Assembly (NCBI RefSeq): GCF_000423445.1
Contig: NZ_AUHZ01000010.1
Location: 1-64,000 of the forward strand
Direction of reading: 5' to 3'
Source: Acidipropionibacterium thoenii DSM 20276
GTDB lineage: Bacteria > Actinomycetota > Actinomycetes > Propionibacteriales > Propionibacteriaceae
DNA: 64,000 nucleotides
Part shown: positions 16,451 through 25,526 of the stretch, piece after piece
How the letters are laid out: each line of letters begins with the position of its first letter
Position numbering within the stretch: position 1 is the stretch's first letter
Notes under the pieces: generated by a model
What the model was told of the DNA's origin: nothing
The model's database searches: none
The model's input: the letters and a program-made list of their open reading frames with translations, nothing else
Made by a program: the position numbers and the translations under genes

Positions 16451-16820
16451 GATCCTGAATGCTACACAGCGGCGTCGCGGTGGACGCCGCGCGTGGGCTC
16501 GGTTGTCCGCCCGCTCCGAGTGCGCCACATGGTCCCCTCGATGCAGGAGCCTGACGCCGCCGGCGTCGGCGCATCGCCGGGCCACCCGGGGCGGTCCGGT
16601 GCGCACGCGCGGTACCACGTCGCCCGCGGGCCCACACAGCCCCCGGGAACCTCTCGCAACCGGAATGCGGGGGTGTTGTTGGCCTCGGCGTCCGGCCGGG
16701 GACCGCACTGATGGCCTGCCGATGGCCCGCCGAATGACAGACGCGCGCCCTGCTGAGATGAAACGGGGGTCGTAATGAGTAGGCTGAGCACGTGACTCAG
16801 CACTCCAGAAGGGTGGATTC
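16451..16820. other. Divergent intergenic region between Wzz-like and acetyltransferase genes
   Basis: Both start codons face outwards, so this 370-bp gap holds both promoters. TAGCAT at 16459-16464 (minus strand) serves the Wzz-like gene. On the plus strand TAGGCT (16780-16785) followed by AGAAGGG before the ATG at 16821 is a plausible -10 and ribosome site. A short dyad GCTGAG-n7-CTCAGC spans 16783-16801. I see no convincing gene inside. Confidence 0.4.
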
Positions 16821-17432
16821 ATGACGAAACCGCGGATCATTCCCACCGCCGATCTTGACGATGGTGTGACGATCGGCGACGGTTCGTCGATCTGGCACCT
16901 CTCCCAGGTGCGCTCCGGCGCGGTACTCGGCGAGAACGTCGTCGTCGGACGTGGCGCCTACATCGGCGAGGGGGTGCATGTCGGCGACAACTGCAAGATC
17001 CAGAACTACGCGCTGGTCTACGAACCCGCGTACCTGGAGGACGGCGTCTTCATCGGGCCTGCCGTGGTCCTCACCAATGACCACTTCCCGCGGGCCTGCA
17101 ACCCCGACGGCAGCGTCAAGAGTGCCGACGACTGGGAGCCGGTCGGCGTCACCCTCAAGCACGGCTGCTCGGTCGGTGCCCGCAGCGTCTGCGTCGCCCC
17201 GGTGACGATCGGGGAGTGGGCCACGGTGGCGGCCGGTTCGGTGGTCGTCAAGGACGTCCAGCCCTATGCCCTGGTGGCCGGCGTCCCGGCCCGCCGGATC
17301 AAGTGGGTCGGTCGCTCCGGATTCCCGCTGGATCCCGAGGGTGATCACAACTGGGTCGACACCCGCACCGGCGACCATTTCGTCGAGGACCCCGCCACCG
17401 ACACCCTCAGCCTGGTGTCCGAAGGTCGATGA
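16821..17432 (+). CDS. Left-handed beta-helix N-acetyltransferase (WlbB/WbpD type)
   Basis: The 203-residue protein is built of hexapeptide repeats (DDGVTIGDGSSIWHLSQVRSG and following, about residues 10-150), with the NYALVYEP and TNDHFPRA motifs seen in UDP-2-acetamido-3-amino-2,3-dideoxy-glucuronate 3-N-acetyltransferases. It would use acetyl-CoA to make UDP-GlcNAc(3NAc)A. The next two genes encode the matching aminotransferase and dehydrogenase, which supports this specific role rather than a generic acyltransferase. It opens the block running to 19684; the 145-bp gap before the aminotransferase contains that gene's ribosome site. Confidence 0.85.
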   Translation: MTKPRIIPTADLDDGVTIGDGSSIWHLSQVRSGAVLGENVVVGRGAYIGEGVHVGDNCKIQNYALVYEPAYLEDGVFIGPAVVLTNDHFPRACNPDGSVKSADDWEPVGVTLKHGCSVGARSVCVAPVTIGEWATVAAGSVVVKDVQPYALVAGVPARRIKWVGRSGFPLDPEGDHNWVDTRTGDHFVEDPATDTLSLVSEGR

Positions 17433-17577
17433 CCTCACGGGGCCGCCGACGGTTCCTGGTCGACTCAGAGCGACTGCCACCGCTGGCGCAGCACCCCGCA
17501 CAACTCAATCCGAGCGCAGGCCCAGGCCACCGCGCAGGACGTCATTTCACACAGCGTCATTCACACAAGGAGCTCAC

Positions 17578-18690
17578 GTGAGCAACGAATTCATTCCCCC
17601 GGCCAAGCCGATCATCGGCGAGGATGAGCGCAAGGCCGTCGATGCCGTGCTGGCCTCCGGGCAGGTCGCCCAGGGACCGCAGGTGCACGCCTTCGAGGAG
17701 GAGTTCTCCGCCCAGGTCGTCGACGGCGTCCACGCAGTGGCCGTCAACTCCGGCACCTCGGCCCTGCACATCGGGCTGCTGGCCTCCGGCGTCGGCCCCG
17801 GCGACGAGGTCATCGTGCCCTCCTTCACCTTTGCCGCCACCGGCAACTCGGTGGCCCTGGCCAATGCCAGGCCGGTCTTCGCCGACGTCGACCCGGCCAC
17901 CTTCACCCTCGACCCGGCCTCGGTGGAGGCCTCGATCACCGAGCACACCGTCGGCATCCTGCCGGTGCACCTGTACGGTCTGCCGGCCAACATGCCGGCC
18001 CTCAAGAAGATCGCCGACAAGCACGGTCTGGTGCTCTTCGAGGACTGTGCCCAGGCCCACGCCGCCGCCATCGACGGCAAGCACGTCGGCACCTTCGGTA
18101 CTTTCGGCGCCTTCTCCTTCTACCCGACCAAGAACATGACCGCCGGCGAGGGCGGCATGATCACCACCTCGGATCCCGAGGTCGCCCGCAAGGCCGCGAT
18201 GATCCGCAACCAGGGCATGGAGAAGCGCTACGCCAACGAGCTCATCGGGCTCAACAACCGGCTCACCGACATCAACGCGGCCATCGGCCGGGTGCAGCTC
18301 ACCAAGCTGGCCGGCTGGACCAGGACCCGCCAGGCCAACGCGGCCTTCCTGAGCGCCAACATCACCGAGGCCGTCACCCCCTTCGTCCCCGAGGGTTACA
18401 CCCACGTGTACCACCAGTACACGATCCGTCTGGAGGGGGCCACCGGCGAGCAGCGCGACCGCTTCACCCAGGCCCTCAAGGACGAGTACAACGTCGGATC
18501 GGGCGTCTACTACCCGATCCCGAACCACCGCCTGCCCTCGCTGGCGCCCTTCGCCCCCGGCCTCGATCTGCCGAACACCGAGAAGGTCGCCTCCGAGTGC
18601 GTCTCCCTGCCGGTCCACCCCTCGCTGTCCCAGGCCGACCTGGAGCGCATCGTCGAGGCTGTGAACTCCGCGGCGAAGGCCGGGGCCTGA
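17578..18690 (+). CDS. DegT/DnrJ/EryC1 PLP aminotransferase (WlbC/WbpE type)
   Basis: A fold-type I sugar aminotransferase of 370 residues. It shows the PLP phosphate loop NSGTSALHIGL, the FEDCAQAH motif (Asp that contacts the pyridine nitrogen) and the catalytic lysine in FSFYPTKNM. In this context it should convert UDP-3-keto-GlcNAcA to the 3-amino sugar using glutamate. The frame is open from 17266, but the GTG at 17578, preceded by AAGGAG, gives the family N-terminus (IPPAKPIIGEDER). The stop is followed after one base by the ATG of the dehydrogenase gene. Confidence 0.88.
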   Translation: MSNEFIPPAKPIIGEDERKAVDAVLASGQVAQGPQVHAFEEEFSAQVVDGVHAVAVNSGTSALHIGLLASGVGPGDEVIVPSFTFAATGNSVALANARPVFADVDPATFTLDPASVEASITEHTVGILPVHLYGLPANMPALKKIADKHGLVLFEDCAQAHAAAIDGKHVGTFGTFGAFSFYPTKNMTAGEGGMITTSDPEVARKAAMIRNQGMEKRYANELIGLNNRLTDINAAIGRVQLTKLAGWTRTRQANAAFLSANITEAVTPFVPEGYTHVYHQYTIRLEGATGEQRDRFTQALKDEYNVGSGVYYPIPNHRLPSLAPFAPGLDLPNTEKVASECVSLPVHPSLSQADLERIVEAVNSAAKAGA

Positions 18691-18691
18691 G

Positions 18692-19684
18692 ATGGCGAAC
18701 CTGCGCGCCGGCATGGTCGGCATCGGCTCGATGGGCAAGAACCACGTCCGTAACCTGCGGGCCATCGACGGGGTCGACCTGGTCGCGATCGCCGATGCCG
18801 CCGGCAAGGATCCCTACGGCGTCGCCGGAGACCTTCCGGTGCTGCCCGATGTGGAGGACGTCATCAAGGCCGGCGTCGACTACTGTGTGGTCGCCGCCCC
18901 CACCAAGTTCCACGAGGAGATCGGCCTGAAGCTGGCCGAGGCCGGCGTCAGCGCTCTTATTGAGAAGCCCCTGGCATACGACACCGCTGCGGCGAGGCGT
19001 CTGGCCGATGCCTTCAGCAGCCGGGGGCTGGTGGGTGCCGTCGGTCATATCGAGCGTTACAACCCGGCCCTCCAGTCGCTGCGCAAGCGCCTGGAGAACG
19101 GCGACCTGGGAGATCTGTACCAGATCGCCACCCGCCGTCAGGGCCCTTTCCCGGCCCGGATCGCCGACGTCGGTGTGGTGAAGGATCTTGCCAGCCACGA
19201 CATCGACCTCACCAGCTGGGTCACCCAGCGGGACTTCGAATGGGTCGCGGCCCGCACCATGTTCAAGACCGGACGTCAGTACGAGGACATGGTCTCGGCC
19301 ACCTGCTCGCTGTCGGGCGGGCTGATGAGCAACCACCTGGTCAACTGGCTGACGCCGACCAAGGAGCGCCGCACCTACGTCACCGGTGAGAAGGGGATGT
19401 TCGTGGCCGACACCCTGACCGCCGACCTCACCTTCTACGCCAACGCCAATGTGGCCACCGTGTGGGACGACATCGCGAACTTCCGCGGGGTCGCCGAGGG
19501 TGATGTCACCCGGTTCGCGATCCCCAAGCCGGAGCCGCTGCGCACCGAGCACGAGAACTTCCGGGACGCCGTGCTGGGCAAGCCCTCCGACATCGTGACG
19601 ATGGAGCAGGGCGCCAAGGTGGTGCAGGTCTGCGAGGCGATGATCCACTCGGCGGCCACCAACGAGTTCGTCAGGATCGACTGA
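18692..19684 (+). CDS. Gfo/Idh/MocA dehydrogenase (WlbA/WbpB type)
   Basis: The 330-residue protein has an N-terminal Rossmann fold (GMVGIGSMGKNHVRNL) and the EKPLAYD motif with the conserved lysine of the Gfo/Idh family. In WlbA/WbpB enzymes this fold oxidises C3 of UDP-GlcNAcA with NAD+. Tight linkage to the aminotransferase (1 bp) and the acetyltransferase supports that function. A strong hairpin 18 bp after the stop ends the block. Confidence 0.85.
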   Translation: MANLRAGMVGIGSMGKNHVRNLRAIDGVDLVAIADAAGKDPYGVAGDLPVLPDVEDVIKAGVDYCVVAAPTKFHEEIGLKLAEAGVSALIEKPLAYDTAAARRLADAFSSRGLVGAVGHIERYNPALQSLRKRLENGDLGDLYQIATRRQGPFPARIADVGVVKDLASHDIDLTSWVTQRDFEWVAARTMFKTGRQYEDMVSATCSLSGGLMSNHLVNWLTPTKERRTYVTGEKGMFVADTLTADLTFYANANVATVWDDIANFRGVAEGDVTRFAIPKPEPLRTEHENFRDAVLGKPSDIVTMEQGAKVVQVCEAMIHSAATNEFVRID

Positions 19685-19701
19685 GTCCTGAGTCTGTTCC
19701 A

Positions 19702-19743
19702 GTGGTGCTCGGGAGCCACCGTGAGGGGGCTCCCGAGCACCAC
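19702..19743 (+). terminator. Hairpin terminator after the WlbB-WlbC-WlbA genes
   Basis: Arms of 16 bp (19702-19717 and 19728-19743, GTGGTGCTCGGGAGCC and complement) enclose a 10-base loop. No T-run follows, as is common in high-GC actinobacteria. Confidence 0.75.
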
Positions 19744-19824
19744 TGCATGAGGGTGCCGGCGAGTCGGTCCCGCTAGGATGGGGCCATCACGAACTCTCAG
19801 CGATCAGGGCATCCGGAGGCAGTA

Positions 19825-21282
19825 GTGCGCTCTGGGAGCCTCCGGCGACTCGCCACATGGATGTGGGCCGAATTTCTGGGCCACCCGGTCAGCTGGCTGG
19901 CCGAGCTGGTGCTGGCGGTCCTCATCGTCACCTGCACCTTCGTCACCACTGAACGAGGGATGGCCGGGGATCGGCGCTACCCGATCATGCTGGGGCTGCT
20001 GATCGGCGCGGTCGTCGTCTGCCTGATGCTGTGGCTGCTGGACTGGTGGCTGCACCGGCTGCTGCCGGCGCCCGCCCAGCCCGGGGATCCGTCCCGCCCG
20101 GGGACGGGCAGCAGTCCCGATTCGGGCGGCGACCCGGTCGACTCGAGGAGCCGGATGGGTGGCGTCGGCTCCGACCGAGCCGCGCTGCGGGCCGCACTCA
20201 TCGTGGCCGTGCCCTTCCTCGCAATGCTGGTGTGGGCGGCGTGCACGATCGGCTGGCATGAGCACTATGTGCTGGCCGGACGGGTCGCCTCCAGGATGAC
20301 CCGCGTCGACGTGCCCACCCCGGCCCTGGTCGTGCCATTGGTCGAGGCGGCCCTGGCGCTGCTGACCGCCACCTTGCTGGTGCTGCTGATCGGGCGCCCC
20401 AGGTTGGCCGACGCACTGTGGCGCGCGTGTCTGGTGTTCGCCGTCGTCACACCCGTCGACCTGGTTCGAGAGTTCCTGTGGGAACCGAAGGTGGGATGGC
20501 GTCTGGCCACCCGATTCGGGGGCGCGGCGATCTATCACACGGCGCTCATCCTGGGGATCGGGATCGCCGCGGACGGGATCCGCCGGGGATTCCACAAGGT
20601 GCTGTCCTGGTTGATCGTGGCCAGTTGTGTCGTGGCCCTGGTCGTCAGCGGATCACGGGCCGGGTTCATCGACATCGGCCTGCTCTGTGTGGCGCTGCTG
20701 ATCTGGGGCCGGCCGGCCCGGATCGAGACGCGGTTCAGACACCTGCTGAAGGGAGTCATCGGCTTCCTGGTGGCCGCCGTGGCCGTGGTGTGGATGGGCC
20801 AGCTGCGCGGCGTCGGCCTGGTCGATCACGGCAGGACACAGACCTGGCAGGTGGCCTGGCAGAGCATCGCCGACAGCCCGGCCAGCATCCTGTTCGGCAA
20901 GGGCTACGGAGTGATGTGGCCGTGGTTCGCCACCGAGAGCGGCCAGGTGCCGGGGGCCTCGCACGCCCTGCGGGTCACCGGGTACGGGGTGAGCCTGCCG
21001 CATGCCCACAACACTGTGGTGCAGATCGGCGCTGAGCTGGGGCTGGTCGGCACCGTCCTGGCGCTGGCCAGTCTGGTGGCGGTGGTGGTCTACTGCCTGC
21101 ACGGTATCGGCGGAGTTCACGGTGCGATGAGCCTGGCCGTGCTGGTGACCTTCCCCGGCCTGGTGCTGGACACCTATCTGGTCAAGAACTTCCCCACCAG
21201 CCTGATGTGGTGGACGGTGGCGATATCGGTGGCCGTGCTGATGAGCCGGGAGGAGCCTCCCAGCCCTCCGCCCTCGAGTTGA
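19825..21282 (+). CDS. O-antigen ligase/polymerase-like membrane protein (copy 3 of 4)
   Basis: The 485-residue polytopic protein has a GTG start after GGAGGCAGTA. It contains VVSGSRAGFIDIG and a late external loop ending PHAHNTVVQIGAELGLVG, the hallmark of the Wzy_C family. A Pro/Ser/Gly-rich cytoplasmic loop of about 40 residues lies near residues 85-115. Its closing KNFPTSLMWW resembles KNYGASLWWW of copy 1, so copies 1 and 3 look more alike to each other than to copies 2 and 4. It stands alone between a terminator and a large inverted repeat. Confidence 0.75.
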   Translation: MRSGSLRRLATWMWAEFLGHPVSWLAELVLAVLIVTCTFVTTERGMAGDRRYPIMLGLLIGAVVVCLMLWLLDWWLHRLLPAPAQPGDPSRPGTGSSPDSGGDPVDSRSRMGGVGSDRAALRAALIVAVPFLAMLVWAACTIGWHEHYVLAGRVASRMTRVDVPTPALVVPLVEAALALLTATLLVLLIGRPRLADALWRACLVFAVVTPVDLVREFLWEPKVGWRLATRFGGAAIYHTALILGIGIAADGIRRGFHKVLSWLIVASCVVALVVSGSRAGFIDIGLLCVALLIWGRPARIETRFRHLLKGVIGFLVAAVAVVWMGQLRGVGLVDHGRTQTWQVAWQSIADSPASILFGKGYGVMWPWFATESGQVPGASHALRVTGYGVSLPHAHNTVVQIGAELGLVGTVLALASLVAVVVYCLHGIGGVHGAMSLAVLVTFPGLVLDTYLVKNFPTSLMWWTVAISVAVLMSREEPPSPPPSS

Positions 21283-21302
21283 TCCAGTGACTCCTGGTCC
21301 TT

Positions 21303-21378
21303 CCTCGCGTTGATCCAGTAACTCCTCGTTGATCCCGCTACATGAGGATCAACGAGGAGTTACTGGATCAACGCGAGG
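21303..21378. repeat. Inverted repeat with 33-bp perfect arms
   Basis: Arms 21303-21335 and 21346-21378 are exact complements around a 10-base loop CGCTACATGA. Each arm contains GTTGATCC twice. A third, imperfect copy of GTTGATCCAGTAACTCCT begins right at the stop codon of the preceding gene (21279-21296). It lies between two convergent genes and could terminate both, but the arms are AT-richer and more repetitive than the other terminators here. Confidence 0.85.
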
Positions 21379-21441
21379 GGCGGGGACGGGGAAGGTCAGA
21401 CCAGCGGGACCGCGGGAATGTCAGAGGAGCGGGACCGCGGG

Positions 21442-21699
21442 TCAGGCGTCCAGGTCCTTGGCGACCAGGGCGGCGATGGTCTCGACGTCCTCCTCCTTGT
21501 CACCCTCGACGGTGACATAGTCCCCGGAACCGGCGCCCAGGGTCATGATGAGCAGCACGGAGCGGGCATCGACGGGCGTGTTGCCCTCGGTGGCCAGCGT
21601 GACTGTGGAGCCGAGTTTGGCCGCCGCCTGGGAGATGGTGGCGGCAGGGCGGGCATGCAGTCCGACTGAGGAGCCGACTGCGACGATCTTCTTGGCCAT
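21442..21699 (-). CDS. ptsH: Phosphocarrier protein HPr
   Basis: The 85-residue protein relays phosphate from enzyme I to PTS permeases. His15 sits in GSSVGLHARPAA. The DARSVLLIM segment carries Ser47 at the position equivalent to regulatory Ser46 of Gram-positive HPr. The longer open frame upstream is not HPr-like, and AAGAGG precedes the ATG at 21699. No other PTS gene adjoins; only a 1-phosphofructokinase-type gene 4 kb away is thematically linked. Confidence 0.93.
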   Translation of the reverse strand: MAKKIVAVGSSVGLHARPAATISQAAAKLGSTVTLATEGNTPVDARSVLLIMTLGAGSGDYVTVEGDKEEDVETIAALVAKDLDA

Positions 21700-22019
21700 G
21701 GTGAACCTCTTCTGGTGGTGTGTGGAGTCCGTGGCGACGCCCTCGACGATATCCAACCTCAAGAGTTCCTGACAGCGAGATGCGCCGGCCGGACTGCGCG
21801 GCCGCCACACGCCGGCCGGGGGACCGGCACACCGCGCTGTGCACGCCGGCGTCGTGCCCGGGGCAGTCACCTGATGGGCAGAGCCGGCCGGTGGCCGCGG
21901 GCAGAGTGACGGCGGTGCGGTGTTACGGCTGCATGACAATGGTCACAGTTGAGTAAGGATCGGCTCACTTCTCGCTCGTTTTCGCGCATCGGCGGCACCG
22001 CTCCCATTACCCTCCCACC
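21700..22019. other. Divergent gap between ptsH and gluA
   Basis: This 320-bp gap must hold both promoters. On the plus strand TACCCT at 22008-22013 is six bases from the gluA ATG. I find no confident promoter for ptsH and no further gene; the long open frames crossing here are composition artefacts. Confidence 0.4.
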
Positions 22020-22802
22020 ATGGCAGCATTCCCTCGCGAGGACACCGGGCCTCTGGTGCACGACATCGGCGACACCATTCTCGAGCTCTCCCACGTGGAG
22101 AAACACTTCGGAGATCTGCATGTCCTCCAGGACATCAATCTCACCGTCGCCCGGGGCGAGGTGGTGGTGGTGCTGGGCCCCTCCGGATCCGGCAAGTCGA
22201 CCCTGTGCCGCACCATCAACCGGCTCGAGACGATCGACTCGGGCACCATCACCATCGACGGCACCGAGCTTCCCACCGAGGGGAAGGCGCTGGCCAAGCT
22301 GCGCGCCGAGGTGGGCATGGTCTTCCAGTCGTTCAACCTGTTCGCCCACAAGACCATCCTCGAGAACGTCATGCTGGGCCCGGTCAAGGTCCGTCACCGC
22401 CCCAAGGCCGAGGCCGAGAGGAAGGCCCGCGAGTTGCTGGAGCGGGTGGGCGTGGCCAACCAGGCGAGCAAGTACCCGGCACAGCTGTCGGGCGGCCAGC
22501 AGCAACGTGTTGCGATCGCCCGGTCGCTGGCGATGGACCCCCAGATCATGCTCTTCGACGAGCCGACCTCCGCCCTGGACCCCGAGATGGTCCAGGAGGT
22601 GCTCGACGTGATGGTCTCGCTGGCGCGCGGCGGGATGACGATGATCGTCGTCACCCACGAGATGGGATTCGCCCGCAAGGCGGCCAACCGGGTCGTCTTC
22701 ATGTCCGACGGGATGATCGTCGAGAAGTCCGACCCCGAGACCTTCTTCACCAACCCCACCAGTGACCGGGCCAAGGACTTCCTCGGCAAGATCCTGCACT
22801 GA
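22020..22802 (+). CDS. gluA: Amino-acid (glutamate-type) ABC transporter ATPase
   Basis: The 260-residue ATPase powers import of polar amino acids. Walker A is GPSGSGKST, the signature is [15 protein letters not shown], and Walker B is [12 protein letters not shown]. The [21 protein letters not shown] stretch is typical of the GluA/GlnQ family. The start is supported by a -10-like TACCCT six bases upstream; about 17 residues precede the first family strand. It is first in a gluA-gluB-gluC-gluD cluster. Confidence 0.9.
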   Translation: MAAFPREDTGPLVHDIGDTILELSHVEKHFGDLHVLQDINLTVARGEVVVVLGPSGSGKSTLCRTINRLETIDSGTITIDGTELPTEGKALAKLRAEVGMVFQSFNLFAHKTILENVMLGPVKVRHRPKAEAERKARELLERVGVANQASKYPAQLSGGQQQRVAIARSLAMDPQIMLFDEPTSALDPEMVQEVLDVMVSLARGGMTMIVVTHEMGFARKAANRVVFMSDGMIVEKSDPETFFTNPTSDRAKDFLGKILH

Positions 22803-22911
22803 TCCCGTCACCGACGACCCCATGACCTCCGACGATCCCGGGGCGCACAACCACAGACGTGCATCTCGGCCGCCGGACTCCTCAACCGACACGACCAGGA
22901 AGAAGCACACG

Positions 22912-23760
22912 ATGTCAATGAAGCCCACGCGCAAAGCAGCAGCGGTCGTCCTCGCCGCAGCCCTTGGACTCACCGCGCTCTCCGGCTGCGTCGCCGGCTC
23001 AGACAGCGGCTCGTCCACAGGCGACTCCTCAGCCGGAGGCACCGTCAATATCGGCATCAAGTACGACCAGCCCGGCCTGGGCATGAAGGACGGCTCCAGC
23101 TTCAAGGGATTCGACGTCGACGTCGCCAACTATGTCGCCAAGCAGCTCGGCTACGACAAGGTGAACTTCGTCGAGACGCCGTCCGCCCAGCGCGAGACGA
23201 TGATCCAGTCGGGTCAGGTCTCGATGATCTTCGCCACCTACTCGATCACCGATGAGCGCAAGCAGAAGGTCTCCTTCGCCGGACCGTACTTCGTGGCCGG
23301 CCAGGATCTGCTGGTCCAGAACAGCAACACCGACATCACCGGACCGGACTCCCTCAACGGCAAGAAGCTCTGCTCGGTGACCGGATCGACCTCGGCCAAG
23401 AAGATCCAGGACACCTACGCCTCCAAGGTCGACCTGCAGGAGTACGACACCTATTCCAAGTGTGTCGCCGCGCTGTCGGCCGGCACCATCGACGCGGTGA
23501 CCACCGATGACATCATCCTCGCCGGATTCGCCAGCCAGCCGCAGTACAAGGGCAAGCTGAAGGTCGTCGGCAAGCCCTTCACCACCGAGAAGTACGGCGT
23601 CGGCATCAAGAAGGGCGACACCGCCCTGGCCACCAAGATCAACACGGCCATCCAGAAGATGATCGATGACGGCGCCTGGGAGAAGGCCCTCAAGGACAAC
23701 GTTCCTGAGTTCTCCTACAACAAGCAGACCAACCCGCCCAAGCCCACCGAAGGTGCGTGA
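22912..23760 (+). CDS. gluB: Glutamate-type substrate-binding lipoprotein
   Basis: The 282-residue extracellular receptor has a signal peptide with the lipobox LSGC (Cys near residue 25), so it is membrane-anchored by a lipid. The mature part is an SBP_bac_3 fold with GFDVDVANYVAKQLG, MIFATYSITDERKQKVSFAGPY and GVGIKKGD. The ATG at 22912 follows AGGAAGAAG; the frame's upstream extension into the gluA tail is spurious. A hairpin lies between it and gluC, consistent with more receptor than permease. Confidence 0.9.
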   Translation: MSMKPTRKAAAVVLAAALGLTALSGCVAGSDSGSSTGDSSAGGTVNIGIKYDQPGLGMKDGSSFKGFDVDVANYVAKQLGYDKVNFVETPSAQRETMIQSGQVSMIFATYSITDERKQKVSFAGPYFVAGQDLLVQNSNTDITGPDSLNGKKLCSVTGSTSAKKIQDTYASKVDLQEYDTYSKCVAALSAGTIDAVTTDDIILAGFASQPQYKGKLKVVGKPFTTEKYGVGIKKGDTALATKINTAIQKMIDDGAWEKALKDNVPEFSYNKQTNPPKPTEGA

Positions 23761-23807
23761 CGGCGTCTCGCAGACACAGTCGAGCGCCGCTGAAACCGGC
23801 ATAACCC

Positions 23808-23841
23808 GCCCCGCCCGGAGCCATCACGGCCCGGGCGGGGC
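23808..23841 (+). terminator. Intra-operon hairpin between gluB and gluC
   Basis: Arms GCCCCGCCCGG (23808-23818) and its complement (23831-23841) with a 12-base loop, 25 bp before the gluC start. It is probably a partial terminator or an mRNA-stabilising structure that lets gluB be expressed above the permease genes. Confidence 0.6.
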
Positions 23842-23865
23842 CACCCGAACACCTGGAGGTGATTC

Positions 23866-24549
23866 ATGTCAGATCTTGCCCAGTTGATGCGCGACTACGA
23901 CGTGCTGGGCGGCTTCTGGATGACGATCAAACTGACCGTCGTCTCCGCGCTGGGATCCTTGGTCCTCGGCGTGATCGTCGCCATCATGCGCGTCAGCCCC
24001 GTCAAGGCCTTTCAGATCTTCGGCAAGGGGTATGTCAACATCATCCGCAACACCCCGCTGACGGTGATCGTCACCTTCTGCGCCCTGGCCTTCTACAACG
24101 TGCTGGCATGGAAACTGGCCGGGCCCGATGCCCGGTCCTCGGTGCAGCTGTTCTGGTGGGGAGTCGTGGCGCTGTCGGTCTACCACTCGACATTCGTCGC
24201 CGAGGGGATCCGCTCGGGGATCAACACGGTGCCCTCCGGGCAGGCCGAGGCCGCCCGGTCGATCGGGTTGACCTTCGGGCAGACCCTGGGCGAGGTGATC
24301 TTCCCGCAGGCCATCCGCGCGGCCGTCACACCACTGGGCAATACCCTCATCTCGCTGACCAAGAACACCACCGTGGTCTCGGCGATCGGTGTCGCCGAGG
24401 CCTCCTATGTGATGAAGAACATGATCGAGTTCTCGCCACAGTTCATCTACGCGATCTTCATCCTGATGGCGCTCGGATTCGTCATCCTCACGCTGCCCAT
24501 CGGGATGCTGGTCTCCTGGGGCTCGACGAAGTTGGCGGTGCAGCGATGA
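23866..24549 (+). CDS. gluC: Glutamate-type ABC transporter permease
   Basis: The 227-residue inner-membrane permease has about five helices and the EAARSIGL loop (residues about 126-133) that docks on the ATPase. RNTPLTVIVTF is typical of the HisM/GluC family. AACACCTGGAGGTGATTC supplies a good ribosome site. Its stop overlaps the gluD start (ATGA). Confidence 0.9.
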   Translation: MSDLAQLMRDYDVLGGFWMTIKLTVVSALGSLVLGVIVAIMRVSPVKAFQIFGKGYVNIIRNTPLTVIVTFCALAFYNVLAWKLAGPDARSSVQLFWWGVVALSVYHSTFVAEGIRSGINTVPSGQAEAARSIGLTFGQTLGEVIFPQAIRAAVTPLGNTLISLTKNTTVVSAIGVAEASYVMKNMIEFSPQFIYAIFILMALGFVILTLPIGMLVSWGSTKLAVQR

Positions 24550-25496
24550 GCAACTCCACCACCTCCGTGCTCTTCGACATCCCCGGGCCCAGGGCGCTGC
24601 GGCGTCACCGGATCATCGGGGTCGTCGGCGTCATCCTGTTGGCTGTGCTGGCCGCCCTGCTGATCTGGGGGTTGCGCTCCCAGCTGGGGGCCGACGCCTG
24701 GTCGGCGATCTTCACCGGGGAGGCCTGGGCCGACTACCTCATCCCTGGCATCATCAACACCCTTCAGGCTGCTGCCGCCGCGCTGATCCTGGCCTCCATC
24801 CTCGGCTTCCTGCTGGCGATGGGGAGGATGAGTTTCGTCCGGCCGTTGCGCTGGCTGTGCTCGGTGCTCGTCGAGTTCTTCCGGGCCGTGCCGGTGCTGA
24901 TGGCGATGCTGTTCTTCTACTACCTGATGGTCTTCGCGGCCCCCTTCAACACCGTGGTGCCGCCGGGGCTGAAGGGTCTGGTCGGGGTGGTCGCCGGACT
25001 GACCTTCTACAACGGCGCAGTGATGGCCGAGCTGCTGCGTGCCGGGGTCAACTCGCTGCCCCGTGGCCAGACCGAGGCGGGCCTGTCGATCGGGCTGTCG
25101 CTGAGCCAGACCCGCCGCTCGATCCTGCTGCCCCAGGCGGTCACCGCGATGATGCCGGCTCTGGTGAGCCAGCTCGTCATCATCGTCAAGGACACCGCGC
25201 TGGGCTACATCATCACCTATCCGGAGCTGCTGCGCTCGGCGACGAATCTGTCCAGCGGGGGCACCAATATCATCCCGGTCTTCCTGGTCGCCGCAGTGCT
25301 GTTCATCCTCATCAACTACTCGTTGACGAAGTTCGCCGAGAACCTCCGGGAACGGCTGGGGCGCAGCCGGGGTGGCCACGTCGTCACCTTGGAGGAGGCC
25401 CACCAGGAGTCCTTCCTGCATGACGAGGGGGCTCTTGAGGAGGCCGTCGACCAGGCCGGGATCCGGGAGGAGAGACGACCCCCCGATGAGCAGTGA
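24546..25496 (+). CDS. gluD: Glutamate-type ABC transporter permease
   Basis: The 316-residue permease partner of gluC contains EFFRAVPVLMAMLFFYYL and the ATPase-docking loop TEAGLSIGLS. It has a longer cytoplasmic N-terminus than gluC and a hydrophilic C-terminal tail of about 45 residues (after NLRERLG) rich in Glu/Asp/Arg. It is translationally coupled to gluC. The kinase gene begins 30 bp downstream but is unrelated in function. Confidence 0.9.
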   Translation: MSNSTTSVLFDIPGPRALRRHRIIGVVGVILLAVLAALLIWGLRSQLGADAWSAIFTGEAWADYLIPGIINTLQAAAAALILASILGFLLAMGRMSFVRPLRWLCSVLVEFFRAVPVLMAMLFFYYLMVFAAPFNTVVPPGLKGLVGVVAGLTFYNGAVMAELLRAGVNSLPRGQTEAGLSIGLSLSQTRRSILLPQAVTAMMPALVSQLVIIVKDTALGYIITYPELLRSATNLSSGGTNIIPVFLVAAVLFILINYSLTKFAENLRERLGRSRGGHVVTLEEAHQESFLHDEGALEEAVDQAGIREERRPPDEQ

Positions 25497-25526
25497 GGCG
25501 GGCGGCTCAGTGAGATCCTGGACGCC

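Noticed and set aside
16359-16775. 138-codon open frame in the gap between the Wzz-like and acetyltransferase genes
   Set aside because: Arg/Pro/Thr-rich composition, no ribosome site and no recognisable domain; typical of non-coding high-GC sequence.
17266-17577. N-terminal extension of the aminotransferase frame
   Set aside because: It overlaps the acetyltransferase gene and a non-coding gap. The GTG at 17578 with AAGGAG gives the family N-terminus.
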